Below, piece after piece: positions 45,991 through 58,489 of a DNA stretch of 64,000 nt (position 1 is its first letter; each line of letters begins with the position of its first letter). Where the stretch lies: NCBI RefSeq assembly GCF_000471905.2, contig NW_006499913.1, forward strand, positions 3,548,726 through 3,612,725. The letters run 5' to 3'. A program made the position numbers and the translations under genes. The stretch is from Amborella trichopoda (Eukaryota; Streptophyta; Magnoliopsida; Amborellales; Amborellaceae). The notes under the pieces were generated by a model that saw nothing but the letters and a program-made list of their open reading frames with translations, had not been told where the DNA came from and made no database searches.

Positions 45991-47397
45991 CAGAAAAAAT
46001 AGTAATGAAATATAAGATTATAAGTATATTAACAAACAAGTTTAAGGCGCATAAAAAAAATTATTTAAAATCACAAGATATTAAATCTAGTTCTTTAAAT
46101 AAAGGAAAATATTTGCATAACACTTTTGCCCAACTAAGGTAAGTTGTAAGTAAATTACATCCACATCGTCCATTGACTTGGACATTGCAGATTTTCCTCA
46201 AAAGTCAACTTGGGAACAAGGACACCCAGGACCCGGTTTCCTTCTCTCCACTAAGATCAAAATGAATAGAACGACTTTAGGTAGAGAGAGAGAGAGGGGG
46301 AGGGAGACATTGGTCAGTGATTGAAAGAGAAAAGCAAGGAATGGACAAAACACTACTTGTTCAATCCTCACATGTTGCTATCAAATTGGTGAGAGCTTTG
46401 ATTAAGTTAAAATCGGCCCAACCACCATTAAATCAGTCGACATGGGATCTGATTGACTAGATTTTAAAAATATCAAAAAATAAATAAATAAAAGTTGCCC
46501 ACTCTATTTGGCTAGTTGAATCAATCAAATCCAGCTACTCAAACTTGCAAAAAATGGCCAAACAATAATGTGACTAAACCCAGTTTTAATTTAGACCAAA
46601 CCAGTCAAGGCATTGACTGTTGGTTAGATCATCGGTTCAGTCCAGTTTTGATAACTGTGGCTAGATAAAATTGGATGGAACATTAGTGCTAAAAGGGAAT
46701 GAGATTTTAAATTGCTGCGTAAGGGTAAAGAGACATGAAAGACAAGAAGGAGAAACCATCTCCACCAATAATCGAACCCCTCAAAATCCATTCAACTGAA
46801 ATAATAGCTAATAGAAACAAAATTCAAACAATATAGGAAAGTGACTTGCTCTTTCATTTTGAAAGGAAAATGTAACAAGATAGGAAAATGTATATTGCAT
46901 GTAACAAGATATAAAAGTATATATTACACCATTATATTACTATTATATATACAATGAAAGAACCACCACAAGAATTGTATGGGGCACGATTATTTTCTCA
47001 AAGAGTTATTTTCTCTCTAAAATTTCTTTAATAGCCTCTCTTTCTACTGGTACGAGTGAAAAAGAAGGTACAACTGCTAATTTGGAACACCTCCCTCCTA
47101 AACCTAACCCTCGATTTTACACAAAGAGAAGCTTTTGCTAAACCTAGACCAGAACCATGGTCCATTTGTAGAGCAAACCATAATTCTGATTAAGTGAAAA
47201 TCTAAGCCTGAAGTAAAAATACATAGAATAATTGAAAGAATATGGTGAATATCGTTGGGAGAATCTGGTAGGGTAGTCTATGTCGTGGAGGTTTATGAAT
47301 GTGAGGGCAAAGGTGGAAGTGCTAAGTAAAAAGTTCAGAGTTCCTTCTTGCTTTTGATTTTCTTTATTTCCTTTTCAAATCTTTGGCATTTTCTTAT
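45991..47397. other. Intergenic with one decayed element
   Basis: 46380-46660 has facing edges ('aaatcggcccaaccacc', 'gggatctgattgactagatt' against 'aaaccagtcaaggcattgac', 'atcggttcagtccagttttg') that suggest an old DNA transposon. A short GA run sits at 46285-46305. No gene recognised. Confidence 0.4.
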
Positions 47398-47527
47398 TTA
47401 CACTCTGAGAGAGGAGGAGATAGAGAGAGGGAGGGAGAAAGAGAGAGAGAGAGGAGGGTGGCGAGGGAGATAGAGAGAGAGAGGAGGATAGAGTAGGTTG
47501 TGGCGTGGTCTAGAGAGAGATAGAGAG

Positions 47528-47559
<32 letters not shown>

Positions 47560-47817
47560 TAGTTGGGTCGGACGACCGTCCCGCCGACCCAACGAAGAGA
47601 GAGAGAGATGTTGGGGCAGGCCCCAACCCCACAAATAGAGAATGAGAGAGAGAGGGAGAGTCAGATAGAGAGAGGTTGAGGCAGGTCCCAACAGAGAGAT
47701 AGAGGTGCCCTAGCAACGAAAGAGAGAGGTTGGGGCAGGCCCTTGCCCCAACAGAGAGAGAGAGGGGTAGGGGCAGGCCTTTGCCCCAACAAAAAAAGAT
47801 AGAGAGAGAGAGAGAGT
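47398..47817. repeat. GA-rich array with embedded G/C palindromes
   Basis: GAGA tracts alternate with short hairpins built on 'ttggggcaggccccaa': near 47612, 47676 (imperfect), 47732 ('ggggcaggcccttgcccc') and 47770, plus a separate 'gttgggtcgg...ccgacccaac' arm pair at 47564-47592. Spacing is about 40-65 bp. The array resumes at 51748 after the LTR element. Open frames here are low complexity. Confidence 0.8.
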
Positions 47818-48284
47818 GATGCAGCGATAATTAGGTGGGCATGAGTTTATCTTGTGCTTTATATTGATCAATTGGATTGGTTAGTTTGAGGATTATAAAT
47901 AGGATAAGGTTAAATCTAGAGGGTTTATCTTTTAAACAATAACCAACATCGGGAGGCTTTGAGTAAAACTTGGGCTAACTATTTTAGAAGAAAATCTTTG
48001 GCATGTGAAGTTAAGAGAGAGAAAATAGGGAGGATAAATAAAGTAGGAAAAGTCCATATGTAGAGAGAGGTTTTTTTTGTTTAGTTATTGTTTATCTTCT
48101 TTTTCGTCTATTTAGAGGGAAATCTCCTTTCATTATAAATTAGTGAATGAGTTTAATAGAATTTGGTCTCGTGAAGAGATTGTTTTGGGGGTGGATTCCC
48201 TTGCAAACCTTTGAGAGATGGTATATTCTCTCAATATTTCTTTTTTTTTAATTATTTTTTTGGTTTTATTTTCTCCTTGCATCA
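47818..48284 (+). repeat. 5' LTR of the Gypsy element
   Basis: Begins 'tgatgcagcgataattaggt' and ends 'tccttgcatca'. The tips TGATGCA and TGCATCA are inverse. It is shorter than the 3' LTR (about 467 against 581 bp). Confidence 0.85.
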
Positions 48285-51166
48285 ATTGGTATCAGAGCGG
48301 GTTCTGATGCTTCAAAAGAGACACCCCTCGACGGATTAAAGTTATTGACTAAAGTAGTTCAAGCCTTAGCAGAAAGAGTAGACAAATTCATGCCCGTAGT
48401 TAAGAAAGTAGATGAGCTTGTGCAAAAGTTCGCTCAGCTTCAGGATAGAAGAAATCTGGAGATCAGTGTTGGAACTCAAGGCAACAAAGATGAAAGATGT
48501 ATGCATCTTGTTCCTAACCAACCTCGGGTGGCGTCGGAATTCAATGGACGAATTCTTCGATTGTTGGAAAGAGAAAGAGAACCTAGAATAAAAATTGATA
48601 TTCTAGAGTTCCACGTCGATTGCATGCAGACGATTTTTTTGATTGGCTAAGTAAAGTAGAGAAAGTGTTTGAATACAGAGATATTACAGATCACAAAAAC
48701 TTAAAATTAATAGCCGCAAAATTTTCTGGCCAGGCATTGGTTTGGTGGGATAATTTGCAACAGGATCGTCTTCGACAAGGCAAAGAAACAATTAATTCAT
48801 GGGAAAAGATGAAGACGAAGATGCGTCGAAAAGTTTTACCAGTAAATTGTGCCCGAACTTTGTACCAAAGGTGTCAAAACCTCAAGCAATGTGAAAAGTC
48901 GGTAAGTGACTATACTGAAGAATTCTATATTTTGACAACTAGGGCAATTTTACAAGAGTATGAAGATCGAAAAATAAGTCACTACTTGAAAGAGCTAAAT
49001 CAAGGCATTCATAATAAATTGGTCTTCAAAGATATCTATAAGATGTCTGATGCCTATACTTTGACCCTCAAAGCAGATGAAATAGTCAATTTGGGCCTTG
49101 GGAGAAACAACTCAGTGACAAGAGGCCCTACTTCAATACTGAGGCAACAAGCTTTAACCTTTAGAAGACCACCTATGGGGCGTGGAAACCAAAATTCTCA
49201 GAGTTTCCCAACTAGGTCAAACCCTAATATGGGGAGAGGTGGTGTTGGAAGCACCTAAAACACCTCGTGATGATACACAAATTGTGTGTTTCAAGTGGCA
49301 ACAGCCTGGACATAGAGCATTCAATTGCCCCTCACGTCAACCTCCTATCAAAGTTAACTTGGCAGAAGAAAATTATGAAGTTGAAGTCGATGAAGGATAC
49401 ACCTATGAAGGTCAGGATGATATTGGGACGAGCCACTCTTATGAAGGGACTGAGCCTTTCAAAGGTGAGATTGGGGAGTTGTATGGAGATGAAAGGGATG
49501 AAGCCTTAGTTGTCCAACGAACCATGTTATCCACCACACGACTTAGTGAGGAAGAGAAGTGGTTGCGACACAATATTTTTCGAACAACTTGCACATCAGG
49601 AGGCAAATTATGTACAATACTAATTGATGGTAGGAGCAGTGAAAATATTATATCTAAAGAGATAGTGGATAAACTTCAATTGAAGGAGCATAAGCACCAA
49701 TGCCCATATCACATCCAGTAGTTCAAGTAAGGAGGTGAGGTACCAGTTCTTACTCGATGTTTAATCTTTTTTTTCATTGGTGCTAATTATAAAGATGAAG
49801 TGTGGTGCGATGTAGTACCTATGGATGCATGTCACATATTACTTGGTAAATCATGACTTTATGATCATGATAAAACTAGACCAAACACTTATTCGTTTAT
49901 CAATGATAGTATTAATATCACACTCCACCCTATGAAGCAACTTCTTATACCCAAATCCACTAAAGAAGAGGGTTCAAAGTTGCTTAATGTGCAAAAATTA
50001 AAAGGGGGCAGCAAGGATATGGATGTGACTTATGTGTTGCTTGCAAAAGAAAATTATACACCGACTGTAATTCTTAGGTCTATTGAACCTCTACTTGAGA
50101 AGTATAAAGATTTGATGCCTGAAAAATTACCTGATGGTCTTCCTCCAATGAGAAATATTCAGCATCACATTGACTTGGTACTTGGTTCTAACCTACCAAA
50201 TTTGGCTCATTATCGAATTAGCCCCATGGAACATGAAGAGTTGCATAGATAAGTTGTTGATTTGCTTAAGAAGGGATTGATTCGATAAAGCATGTCACCA
50301 TGTGTTGTCCTTGGGAACTAAACTTCAATTTTCTAGCGCTTATCATCCTCAAACAGATGGGCAGACAGAAATAGTGAATAAGAGCCTTAGTAATCTCTTG
50401 AGGAGTATTGTTGGTGATAACATATCTCAGTGGGACCTCGGATTGCCCCAGGCCGAGTTTGCTTACAACAGTTTAGTAAATCGGTCTACAGGAAAATCAC
50501 CATTTGAGATTGTTAATAGGCAGACTCCAAATCATGTGCTGGACCTAGTGCTATTACCCATCCCAAGCAAGATATAAGTGATGATGCCAATGCTTTTACT
50601 AAGCATATTCGAGAGTTGTAAGCTCAAATCAAAAAAAAAATTGAGGAAAGTAATGCAAAGTATCAAAAAGCCTCAAATGAGCATAAAAGAGAGAAAATTT
50701 TCAAAGAGGGTGACTTAATAATTGTGTATTTGCGAAATGAGAGGTTTCCATTGGGAACTTATAATAAACTCAAGTACATGAAGGTGCCCTTGCCATATTT
50801 ACAAACAATACAAGAACAATGCATATAAGGTATAATTGCCAAAGGCATTTGATATCTCCCCAATATTTAATGTTGCTAACTTATTTGAGTTTCATGGAGA
50901 TCGTCTAGAAGTCGAAGAAGAAGTAACTGATATAATGAAGTAATTACCGAGAAAAAAAGATGAGGAAATTGAGCAAGTTTTGAAGATTGAAAGCTTTCAA
51001 ACTTGAAAGGGTTTTTATTGCCAATATCTAGTCAATTGGAAGGGTATGTCATACTCTGATAGCACATGGATTTCTAAGCAAGAGTTCAAAATGGTGGATC
51101 CAGACTTATATCTTATCTATACTGAAGCCAACTCGCCGGAGTCGAGTTCTTTTGAAATGGGGGAAT

Positions 51167-51747
51167 GATGCAGCCATGCCCCAACCGATAGTTTGTGGCT
51201 GGGCCAAGAAGGGTCATAGGACCCAAGAGGGAAAGAAAGAGGTAATGATGTAATAAGATGGATTATTAGGGTTATTTTAATTTTTTATTCTTTTGTTAAG
51301 AATAGGGAGTGTGCAGGGATAATTAGGTGGGCATGAGTTTATCTTGTATTGGATATTGATAGGTTGGTTAGTTTGATGAATATAAATAAGATAAGGTTAA
51401 ATCGAGAGGGTTTATCTGTTATTCCTTTGGGAGGCTTTGAGTAAAATGTGGGCAAACTATTTTAGAAGCAAATCTTTCACGGGTGAATTTAAAAGAGAGA
51501 AAATATGGAGAAGAGATAATAGGAAAAGTCTGGGTGGAGAGGTTTTTTTCCCTTAATTATTATTTATATTCTTTTTAGCCTATTTAAAGGGAAATATCCA
51601 TTTATTGTAAATCAGTTGAATAGAATTTGGTCTCATCAAGAGATTGTTTTTGGGGTGGATTCCTTAGAGACATTGGATAGAAGGTATATTCTTTCAACCT
51701 TTCTTTTTTTATTGTTATTTTTCTGATTTTATTTTCTCCATGCATCA
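51167..51747 (+). repeat. 3' LTR of the Gypsy element
   Basis: Begins 'tgatgcagccatgcccc' directly after a purine tract and ends 'ccatgcatca'. It matches the 5' LTR from 'gataattaggtgggcatgag' to its end. Confidence 0.85.
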
Positions 51748-51815
51748 GATAGGATAGAGGCAAGCCCCCAAGAGAGAGGGGTTGGGGCACATAGCACTAG
51801 AGAGAGAAGACAATA
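51748..51815. repeat. Continuation of the GA/palindrome array
   Basis: 'gatagaggcaagcccccaag', 'agagagaggggttggggca' and 'agagagagaa' match the array at 47398-47817, showing that the LTR element lies inside it. The 5-mers at the junctions (GAGAG and GATAG) could be a decayed target duplication. Confidence 0.7.
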
Positions 51816-51884
51816 AAGACTCACAAAAAGCTTACATTGTAAGAGTGCATAAATCCACCGATATTTACAACAAATCACCGACTA

Positions 51885-52135
51885 ATGCACAAATCGGCCG
51901 TTTAATGTTGATTTGTACAGTAAATCGGTCGATTAATACACTATATGAAAATTGCCCAATACATACGCTATGAAATCAGACAAACTCGGGATTGGCTAGT
52001 GACCGATTAGTGCACAAATCGGCTTATTAGTGTTGATTTATACAGTAAATCGGTCGATTAATACACTATGAAAATTGCCCAGTACATAATCTATGAAATC
52101 GGACAAACTCGGGATTGGCCAATGACCGACTCCGA
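51885..52135. repeat. About 122-bp tandem duplication
   Basis: Both units read 'gcacaaatcgg', 'gttgattt', 'acagtaaatcggtcgatta', 'aaaattgcccaatac' and 'caaactcgggattggc'. A few differences separate them. Confidence 0.85.
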
Positions 52136-52298
52136 GTTAGTCGGCGGATTTGTCTTTTTGAATACTGATTCATACCATATGCTTTCTTAGAAATATTGCA
52201 CGCAATATTTTTTTATATCCTAGTGAAAGAGATAAGAATAGGGTTATGCATTAAAAAGAGAGATACAGGTACGTGGATAGAAGATTAGAAAAATAAAA

Positions 52299-52545
52299 GA
52301 TAAAGATGTAAGGTTAGAGAGAGAGAGGATTTATTTCGTAGATGGTTAAAATTAGTTTTAGTGGAAAGATAAATAAAAGACATGTAGATATATATAGAGA
52401 GGAATCATTTTCCTAGCTTTTGATAAAGATGTAAGGTTAGAGAGAGAGGATTTATTTTGTAGATGGTTAAAATTAGTTTAAGTGGAAAGATAAAGAAAAG
52501 ACATGTAGATATATATAGAGAGGAATCATTTTCCTAGATTTTTCC
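52299..52545. repeat. About 127-bp tandem duplication
   Basis: Both units read 'gataaagatgtaaggttaga', GA tract, 'gtagatggttaaaattag', 'gacatgtagatatata' and 'gaatcattttcctag'. Nearly identical, so young relative to its neighbours. Confidence 0.88.
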
Positions 52546-52717
52546 TAACATATCTCTTTTACTGGTAATGATTTATTTTCTCTAAGATGTTCTATTAGGC
52601 CTATTTTAGACAAAGCTCCCCCACTAGAAGGAATCATTTCGTAAATATTATATATAAAATATAATTTATCCCGATAAGTATTGATATCTATCTCTTTTAG
52701 AAATAAGTTTTAAGTAA

Positions 52718-53085
52718 AAGAAAAGGTTTCTATACTTCTCCTGCAATTCAAGTTAGATCAAGTGAGCCATTGATTGTTTGATCTAGATCCGACGCCTCAA
52801 AGAATTTTATGTTTAGGCTTTTCTACGAATAATTGTATAAATATGAAATTTGGTACGTAGTGTCTTAAGCACACCTAAAAAAATATTAAATTTTTTTTGA
52901 TAAAATATAAATACTAAATTTTCTTTGAAACTTTCATTGATATTTTAGTTATTTTAGACCCCCAAAATTTAGTGTCCAAATATTTTGTACCAAAAAAAAA
53001 AAAAGATACAATAGTGTGATATGTGATATTATCCATATCAGCCGTACATTTAAAATGGACGGGAAGTATATAGTTTTATGCAATA
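52718..53085. mobile_element. MITE-E copy 2
   Basis: 'ggtttctatacttctcctg' at the left and 'gacgggaagtatatag' at the right are inverse. The interior 'gatctagatccgacgcctca' is the reverse complement of sequence near 9585-9600 in copy 1. Confidence 0.6.
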
Positions 53086-53120
53086 GAGAAAGAAAGAAAA
53101 CTTGTACCGAAAAGTAAAAA

Positions 53121-53158
53121 AAAAAAAAAAAGAATATATATATATATATATATATATA
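53121..53158. repeat. A run followed by a (TA)n microsatellite
   Basis: A run of A then uninterrupted TA repeats. Confidence 0.95.
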
Positions 53159-53199
53159 CTTACTAGCCCTCATTTTTCATCCAAGTCCAAGAAGCAGTC

Positions 53200-53560
53200 A
53201 AATTTTTCCACTTACTGGCCCGCATTTCTCATCCAAGTGCAAGAGGCAGTCAAATTTCTCCCCCTCTTTCATTTTGTTTTGTTTTGTTTATTTTCTTCTT
53301 GGCTTCCTCGATCTTTTGTTAGCAGAGCATCTTTCTTTGATCCCACTAATGGGCCTTTCATTCAATTCCCTCGCTTCTCTTTTCTTTCTAGGGTTTTAAA
53401 GGGATTCGTCCTACTCTCTCTAAAACCGTCTCTCTCTCTAAACGGTGGTCTCCAGTCCTCTATCCTACGAATCACAATTCTCCCTTCTGAATTTTCTCCC
53501 TCTCTCTATTGAGGATCATCTCTCGCTTTATTTTCTAGCCTTTCCTTTCTGTTAAGGCTT
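53200..53560 (+). promoter_or_regulatory. Pyrimidine-rich leader-like region, tentative
   Basis: CT-rich sequence with 'tttctagggttttaaa', 'accgtctctctctctaaacg' and 'ctccctctctctattgagg', the look of a plant 5' leader. It lies upstream of the eIF6 fragment on the same strand and could be the first non-coding exon of that locus, about 5 kb away. I found no TATA box I trust and no first coding exon, so this is a guess. A directly repeated 'atttttcatccaagt' unit lies at 53170 and 53225. Confidence 0.3.
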
Positions 53561-54160
53561 CCTTTGTTTTTTCTGGAGGGGATATCAGAGTTCGAGTATT
53601 TAGGTTTATTGGGTTTTCCTACTTGCTTTTTTTTTATTTTTTTTCTTTATTTATTTATTTATTTTTTTCTGGGATGGGGTTTCAGAGTTCGAGGGCCTGG
53701 TTTTCTGCCCTAGTTTTTATTGCCTCCATAGGGGTTTGTTGATGTTATACAAAGTAGGAAAACTGACAGTATCTCCTCTCTTTCTTTCTATCTCTTTGTG
53801 ATATATTAATAATTTTGAGCCCCCTTTTCCTTATCTTTTCTCCTGCGCACTCCTAAATCAAATTACTTATGATTTTTTTTATTTTTAATGTATTGTCAAT
53901 TGATGTTTTTGGAGGTTTTAAAGTTGTTTTTGTGTGTTATCTTTGCACTTTCACAGATCACCGTTTAAAGTTTTGATCGAGAATACAAGTTTCTCAATGT
54001 GTATATGGTTAATGTTTGAAGGATTCCCATGAGTTTTAACAAACAAAATAATTGAGTTTCATATGGTGGCCAGTTTCTTGAGTTAGTTGGCTGGGCAATA
54101 TTAAGCCGTTTATGTGCCATATTTCATGGGATTTTCTTGTATACGGAAGTTTTGAGGTCC

Positions 54161-54268
54161 TCTTGTGGCATTGGATTAAATAATCTGCTTGGGGTTGTGA
54201 TCATACTCTTAACATCTTGTGGCATTGGATTAAATAATCTCCTTGGGGCTGTGATCATACTCTTAACA
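54161..54268. repeat. 54-bp tandem duplication
   Basis: 'cttgtggcattggattaaat', 'aatctgcttgggg' and 'gtgatcatactcttaaca' twice in a row, with two or three differences. Confidence 0.9.
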
Positions 54269-55392
54269 GTTGTTATGGGTTACCTTAATCTGTGGAAAAA
54301 AAATGTGGTGCCATATGATTGGATTCACGGAGATTGGAAGGTTTTATAATTTTGTGTTTTAATATTTGAATTTAGGTTTTTATGGGTTTATGATCAGTAT
54401 GATTGTGATTGATTTAGTTTGGGCTTTGATTTTTTTAGTTGGAATAGATGGTTCTATATTAAAATCTTGGTGATATTTTGACATATTATCAACCAGATTC
54501 TACTTGAATTCCATATTTGTCACTGATATATGTGACTTATCTGAGCTAGTTCCAACTTTTGGGTGTGAGTTTTGCATTCCCAGTGCATTTGAATGTGTTT
54601 TTAATCATCTTCTGGATTCTTTCATTGTACATGTTCAATATACATTTTGCTGCGTGCATACTATGAATGAAATGCTCCATACATGCTTGTTTAGATGTAC
54701 ACATTATTACTCCTTATGCACTATTTCAATAAAAATTAATCTATATAATGAATTAGTTGTTTTTGGTAGTGTCCATCACAAAGTTATTTGAGATAAACTT
54801 ATAAGCAGTTTTGGAGATAATTGTATCTTTTTGAAAGTTTGTTTTGCTTTATTCATAGTAATTTGCTAAAAATCACATGTTTTTGGCCAAACATAGCTGA
54901 AAATAGCTAGAAATCGCTGAAAGAGTTTAATAAAGTAATATTATACATAAGGCAAGATACATACCATATAGCTAACAAGATAATATTATCCAGCTTGTAT
55001 TAGTTTTAGATAAGATAGTCGATTCCAGATGAAATTAATTTTCAATCCGAACATGCTTGTACTATATATGATGGATAATGCTTTGCCATATATTTTAGAT
55101 GGTAATGTGACATTTTGGTTTCTTTCGTGTCATTGTACAACTAAAGCATTTCTACTGCTTATGATTGCCATATTGATTTTTGTTAAGAATCTTTTACCCT
55201 TAACTTGTCACATATGTTAATGGTGATTTTGTGTCAATTTTTAAAGGCAGGTTGATCTGTGGTGTGCCTCTATTATTAGAGGGGATTAACAAGAGTCATA
55301 ATAATGCCTACAAGTAAGTATTTGATGTGGTTGCTTCCTGATTCCTCTTTTCTATGTAGTTTATTCTGCTTTCTTTGAAACATAGATATACG

Positions 55393-55630
55393 TAGGAAAC
55401 AATAAAGGCATGAATCATCATCAACATCATCATCATTTGAGCCTTATCCCAACTATTTGAGGTCAGGCTACATGAATCATGTTCTGCCACCAAGCACTGT
55501 AACCTCAGTCAAACAAGGATTCATGAAAAGATATGGGAAAGTTTTACGCTGACTGCCCTACCTAACACAACCCTCCTCCTTTATCCGGGCAGCGATGGCA
55601 GAGTTACAATAAATGCATAAATGTGCATCA
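55393..55630. mobile_element. LINE/SINE 3' tail fragment
   Basis: An (ATC)n-like run, then 'gagccttatcccaactattt' and 'aggctacatgaatcat', the tail shared with the L1 copy at 45205. Further on, 'tttatccgggcagcgatggc' resembles another common plant retroposon segment. Confidence 0.55.
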
Positions 55631-57039
55631 TTAAATTGCAAATGATAAGGAAAAAAGAAAAAAGAAAAAGAAAAAATTTAAAACTTTTAGTTGTTAGCCT
55701 TGAAAGAAGAGGGCCTCATTGGGTGCACAAAGCACTATGTCTTCAATCAAAGAAGCTGTAGAGCCTTGAAGCATTGGTCAGAGTTTTATTTTCATTTTCT
55801 AAATATTTTTATCTAGCCAAAAGGCCATATCCCAAAAGCTGAATTATTTGGTTTCATTTCTTGAGAATCTTGAATAGAACACTAAAAAATTGCCATATTA
55901 TTAACACTCAAAGCACCCCTTGCAAAACCCCCCCACCTCCCCACAAAAAAAAACAACAGTCTATCAAAAAACAACACAGTATGAAACAACTGTCTAATTT
56001 TGTATGATGTGATGTAGGACCAAACAGATTGGCATCTACATATGTATTAGTAAGCATTGGTGGGCTGAGCATTATAAGTTTAAGAGTATGTGGTTGCAAA
56101 CCAGGGTTACCATTATATAATGATGCTTGGTTTTTGACGGGCAGCTAGGTCGTGGACATGAGAAATAAGTTTAGGGGTTGTAGATGATTTAAGATATAAT
56201 GCCAAGGTAGATGTCGTGATGGTTTGAGAAAGTTCAAATGTTTAATGGAGAGCAGGTATGGGTTAAGGGTCTAGAGGGGTTTGGATGGTTGTCGAAGGTG
56301 TAGCTTATTTTGGTGCTTTATATTAGGGGTTGAAGTTGATGGCTAAGAAGAATGGAAGATGGGATGTGGCCTTGTATGGTGTCTGGTTTGATGATGATGG
56401 TGGTGTGTCGTAGATGGATGTGAATTTTTATTGATGAAGTAACAGAAGTGCCTTGGGAGTAATGGTTGGTTTTGATGATGGAGCTTGTGATGAAGAGGGG
56501 ATGAGCGTAGGTTGAAGAAGGGGATGACCTAAAAGCAACACCCTTTTGCTTGCAAATAGCCTTCCTATAGAACCTGAGCGCTCTTCCAGTTTGGATGCTT
56601 GTTGAGCTTCGTGTTCTCGGTTTATCTAGAACTCATTTCTAAAGCAGATGCAGAGTTGGATTTGCCGGGGATAGGAGACTCAAAGAACCACAACTACTAG
56701 GGTTAAATTAGAACTTTACAGAATCAATACTCTCATGGACATAGGGGTTTATGGAATCAATAAGGGCTGGGTGGATATATAGAGAGAGAGAGGAACTAGA
56801 AGCTTGGAGGATGATAGTGATAGAGAGGGCAAAGAGACAGATCTTTGGGGTAGAGAGGAGATTTTTTTTTTTTAAATGTTTCTTAAAACAAGGGGTATTT
56901 AAGTCCAAAATATTGTTGATGTCCTTTTGAGGGGGTTATTTGTCTGAACAGTTGGAACTTGGGGAGTTTTTGATTGTAAGAAAAGGTTTAGGGGTTTTTT
57001 GTAGTATAGATATAAATATAAGTTGGGGGGTCCTATTCC

Positions 57040-57345
57040 CCCACGGAGATGCACCATGTATATACAAATGTATATTATGTAGTATGATGTGGCATTTGCT
57101 ATCATTCCTGTGTGGTGCACTGCATTATGCCATGGAGCATGTTGTACCTCGTATTGCATGTACATTCAATGCAACTTCACATGCCATGGAGTATGACTTA
57201 CATGTTGCACGTGTGCAATGCATCGCAACATAACATGAGTATGGAGTACTTTGCATGGCTCATGCATATCATGCAGCGCTGTATTTCATGGAGCATGCAG
57301 TCATGTGCTACATGCTTATACAAATATCATCCCTTTTACGGTCCA
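57040..57345. repeat. CATG/ATGCA-dense tract
   Basis: Within 300 bp, 'catg', 'atgca', 'gcatg' and 'catggag' words recur far more often than around it ('gccatggagcatg', 'tgccatggagtatgac', 'catggagcatgcagtcatg'). Looser units of about 30-60 bp can be seen, but no exact period. Confidence 0.6.
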
Positions 57346-58489
57346 TCATGTTCATGCTATCTTAACAACCATTAACCCTCTTATGGTCCTCTTATAGGAG
57401 TGTTAGGTATCTAGGTTTCCTTATTTGTACTTAGTGTTTTGGTTTCCTATTTGTTTGAATTTCATTTATGTCAGTGGAGTTCTGATCCATCTTGTAGTCC
57501 AAGTAAATCAGGATTTAGAAGACTAGCATAAATACATTCAAGGGGCATATGTCCAGACTCCAGACAATGCTTTGAACGATAAAATTTGCCTTCTTGCACA
57601 CTTAGATAGTATTGATTCCATCTGAATTGTTGATTCCACAAATCACCGTTAGTGCTGATTCTGTGAAACCTTAATTTTGTATGGTGTAGATATTGTATGA
57701 TTTTTTAGTTTTTTTGATAAATGTTAACTTTTGTATTGCTATTAGTCGTACAATTTTTTAGTTAGTATCCATATTTGTAGTATTATATTGATTTATAGAA
57801 GTGTTGGCCTTTCCTCTATATTTCATTTATCTTCAACCACACATTTCCATCTATTCATGCCAAACCTCAACGAGCCACATCTCTCTGCACTACCCTATTC
57901 CAATCAGACCCTAATGCATCATAACCCTAACTTCATTAACCTAGTCGTGTGTCCGATCCAATTCCATCTGTTTCGTCTTCTTAATCACAACTTAATTCAA
58001 ACTGTAACCCTAATTCTTCTTAAATCTTAATTTTGAAACTCGTCAACCGTAGTCCACTAAACCCTACATGTAGCTAATCCTTTTTCCTTCATCCATGTGT
58101 GCCTTGGAAGTCATCCACATTCGAAGGTATTCTTGATTTTAAGAACTTCCAAATTTCATCTTATTCACTTTGGTTCTTAGGATTGAAGGTTAATGGATAA
58201 TGAGATGCTTATATTTTGGAAAAAAAAAAAAACTATAGGAACAAACACACATTGCCTGCCTTGTTCATGAAACTGTGTGGTTTGCCACACAGACATTTCA
58301 AAGAATTATGCCATTAGTTCCAACAATGTAGGAAGGAGAAATCTTCAGGTTCAGAATTTCTGACAGTGCTTTCCATTGCGTAGCTTGGTAATTTTTTATG
58401 TTGCTTCCCCTAAAATAATTCGGTAGGGAGGCGTATTTCTCTTTGATTGTTTCTGCTAGTGAATAACTTTCTGTCTCATTTTGTTGTAG

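Larger units (their letters stand above)
47818..51747 (+). mobile_element. Ty3/Gypsy chromovirus-type LTR retrotransposon fossil
   Basis: Two LTRs (47818-48284 and 51167-51747) bracket recognisable parts: a primer site 'ttggtatcagagcggg' at 48286, gag at about 48345-49260 (ALVWWDNLQQ), a zinc knuckle near 49290 (CFKWQQPGHRAFNC), a protease region near 49600, integrase residues at 50302-50577 (YHPQTDGQTEIVNKSL, PFEIV), and a chromodomain at 51000-51130 (YLVNWKGMSYSDSTW). A 'gggggaa' purine tract precedes the 3' LTR. The chromodomain places it with plant chromoviruses. It is broken in several places. By eye roughly one base in ten differs between the LTRs, so it is not recent. It inserted into the GA/palindrome array. 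Confidence 0.92.
53561..58489. other. Long non-coding stretch before the eIF6 fragment
   Basis: Five kilobases with many short frames and none recognisable. If 53200-53560 is a leader, this would be its first intron. It holds the duplication at 54161, the LINE/SINE tail at 55393 and the CATG-dense tract at 57040, listed separately. 58115-58160 gives TFEGILDFKNFQ on the + strand, faintly like a Gypsy gag, but nothing supports it on either side. Confidence 0.4.

Noticed and set aside
47398-47716. Ser/Leu-rich frames on the - strand
   Set aside because: Low-complexity reading of the GA array.
54504-54791. 95-codon Cys- and His-containing frame
   Set aside because: Cys and His spacing does not match a zinc-finger pattern and the surrounding sequence looks intronic.
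58100-58200. Possible Gypsy gag piece (TFEGILDFKNFQ)
   Set aside because: Only about twelve residues resemble gag, and sequence on both sides shows no retroelement feature.
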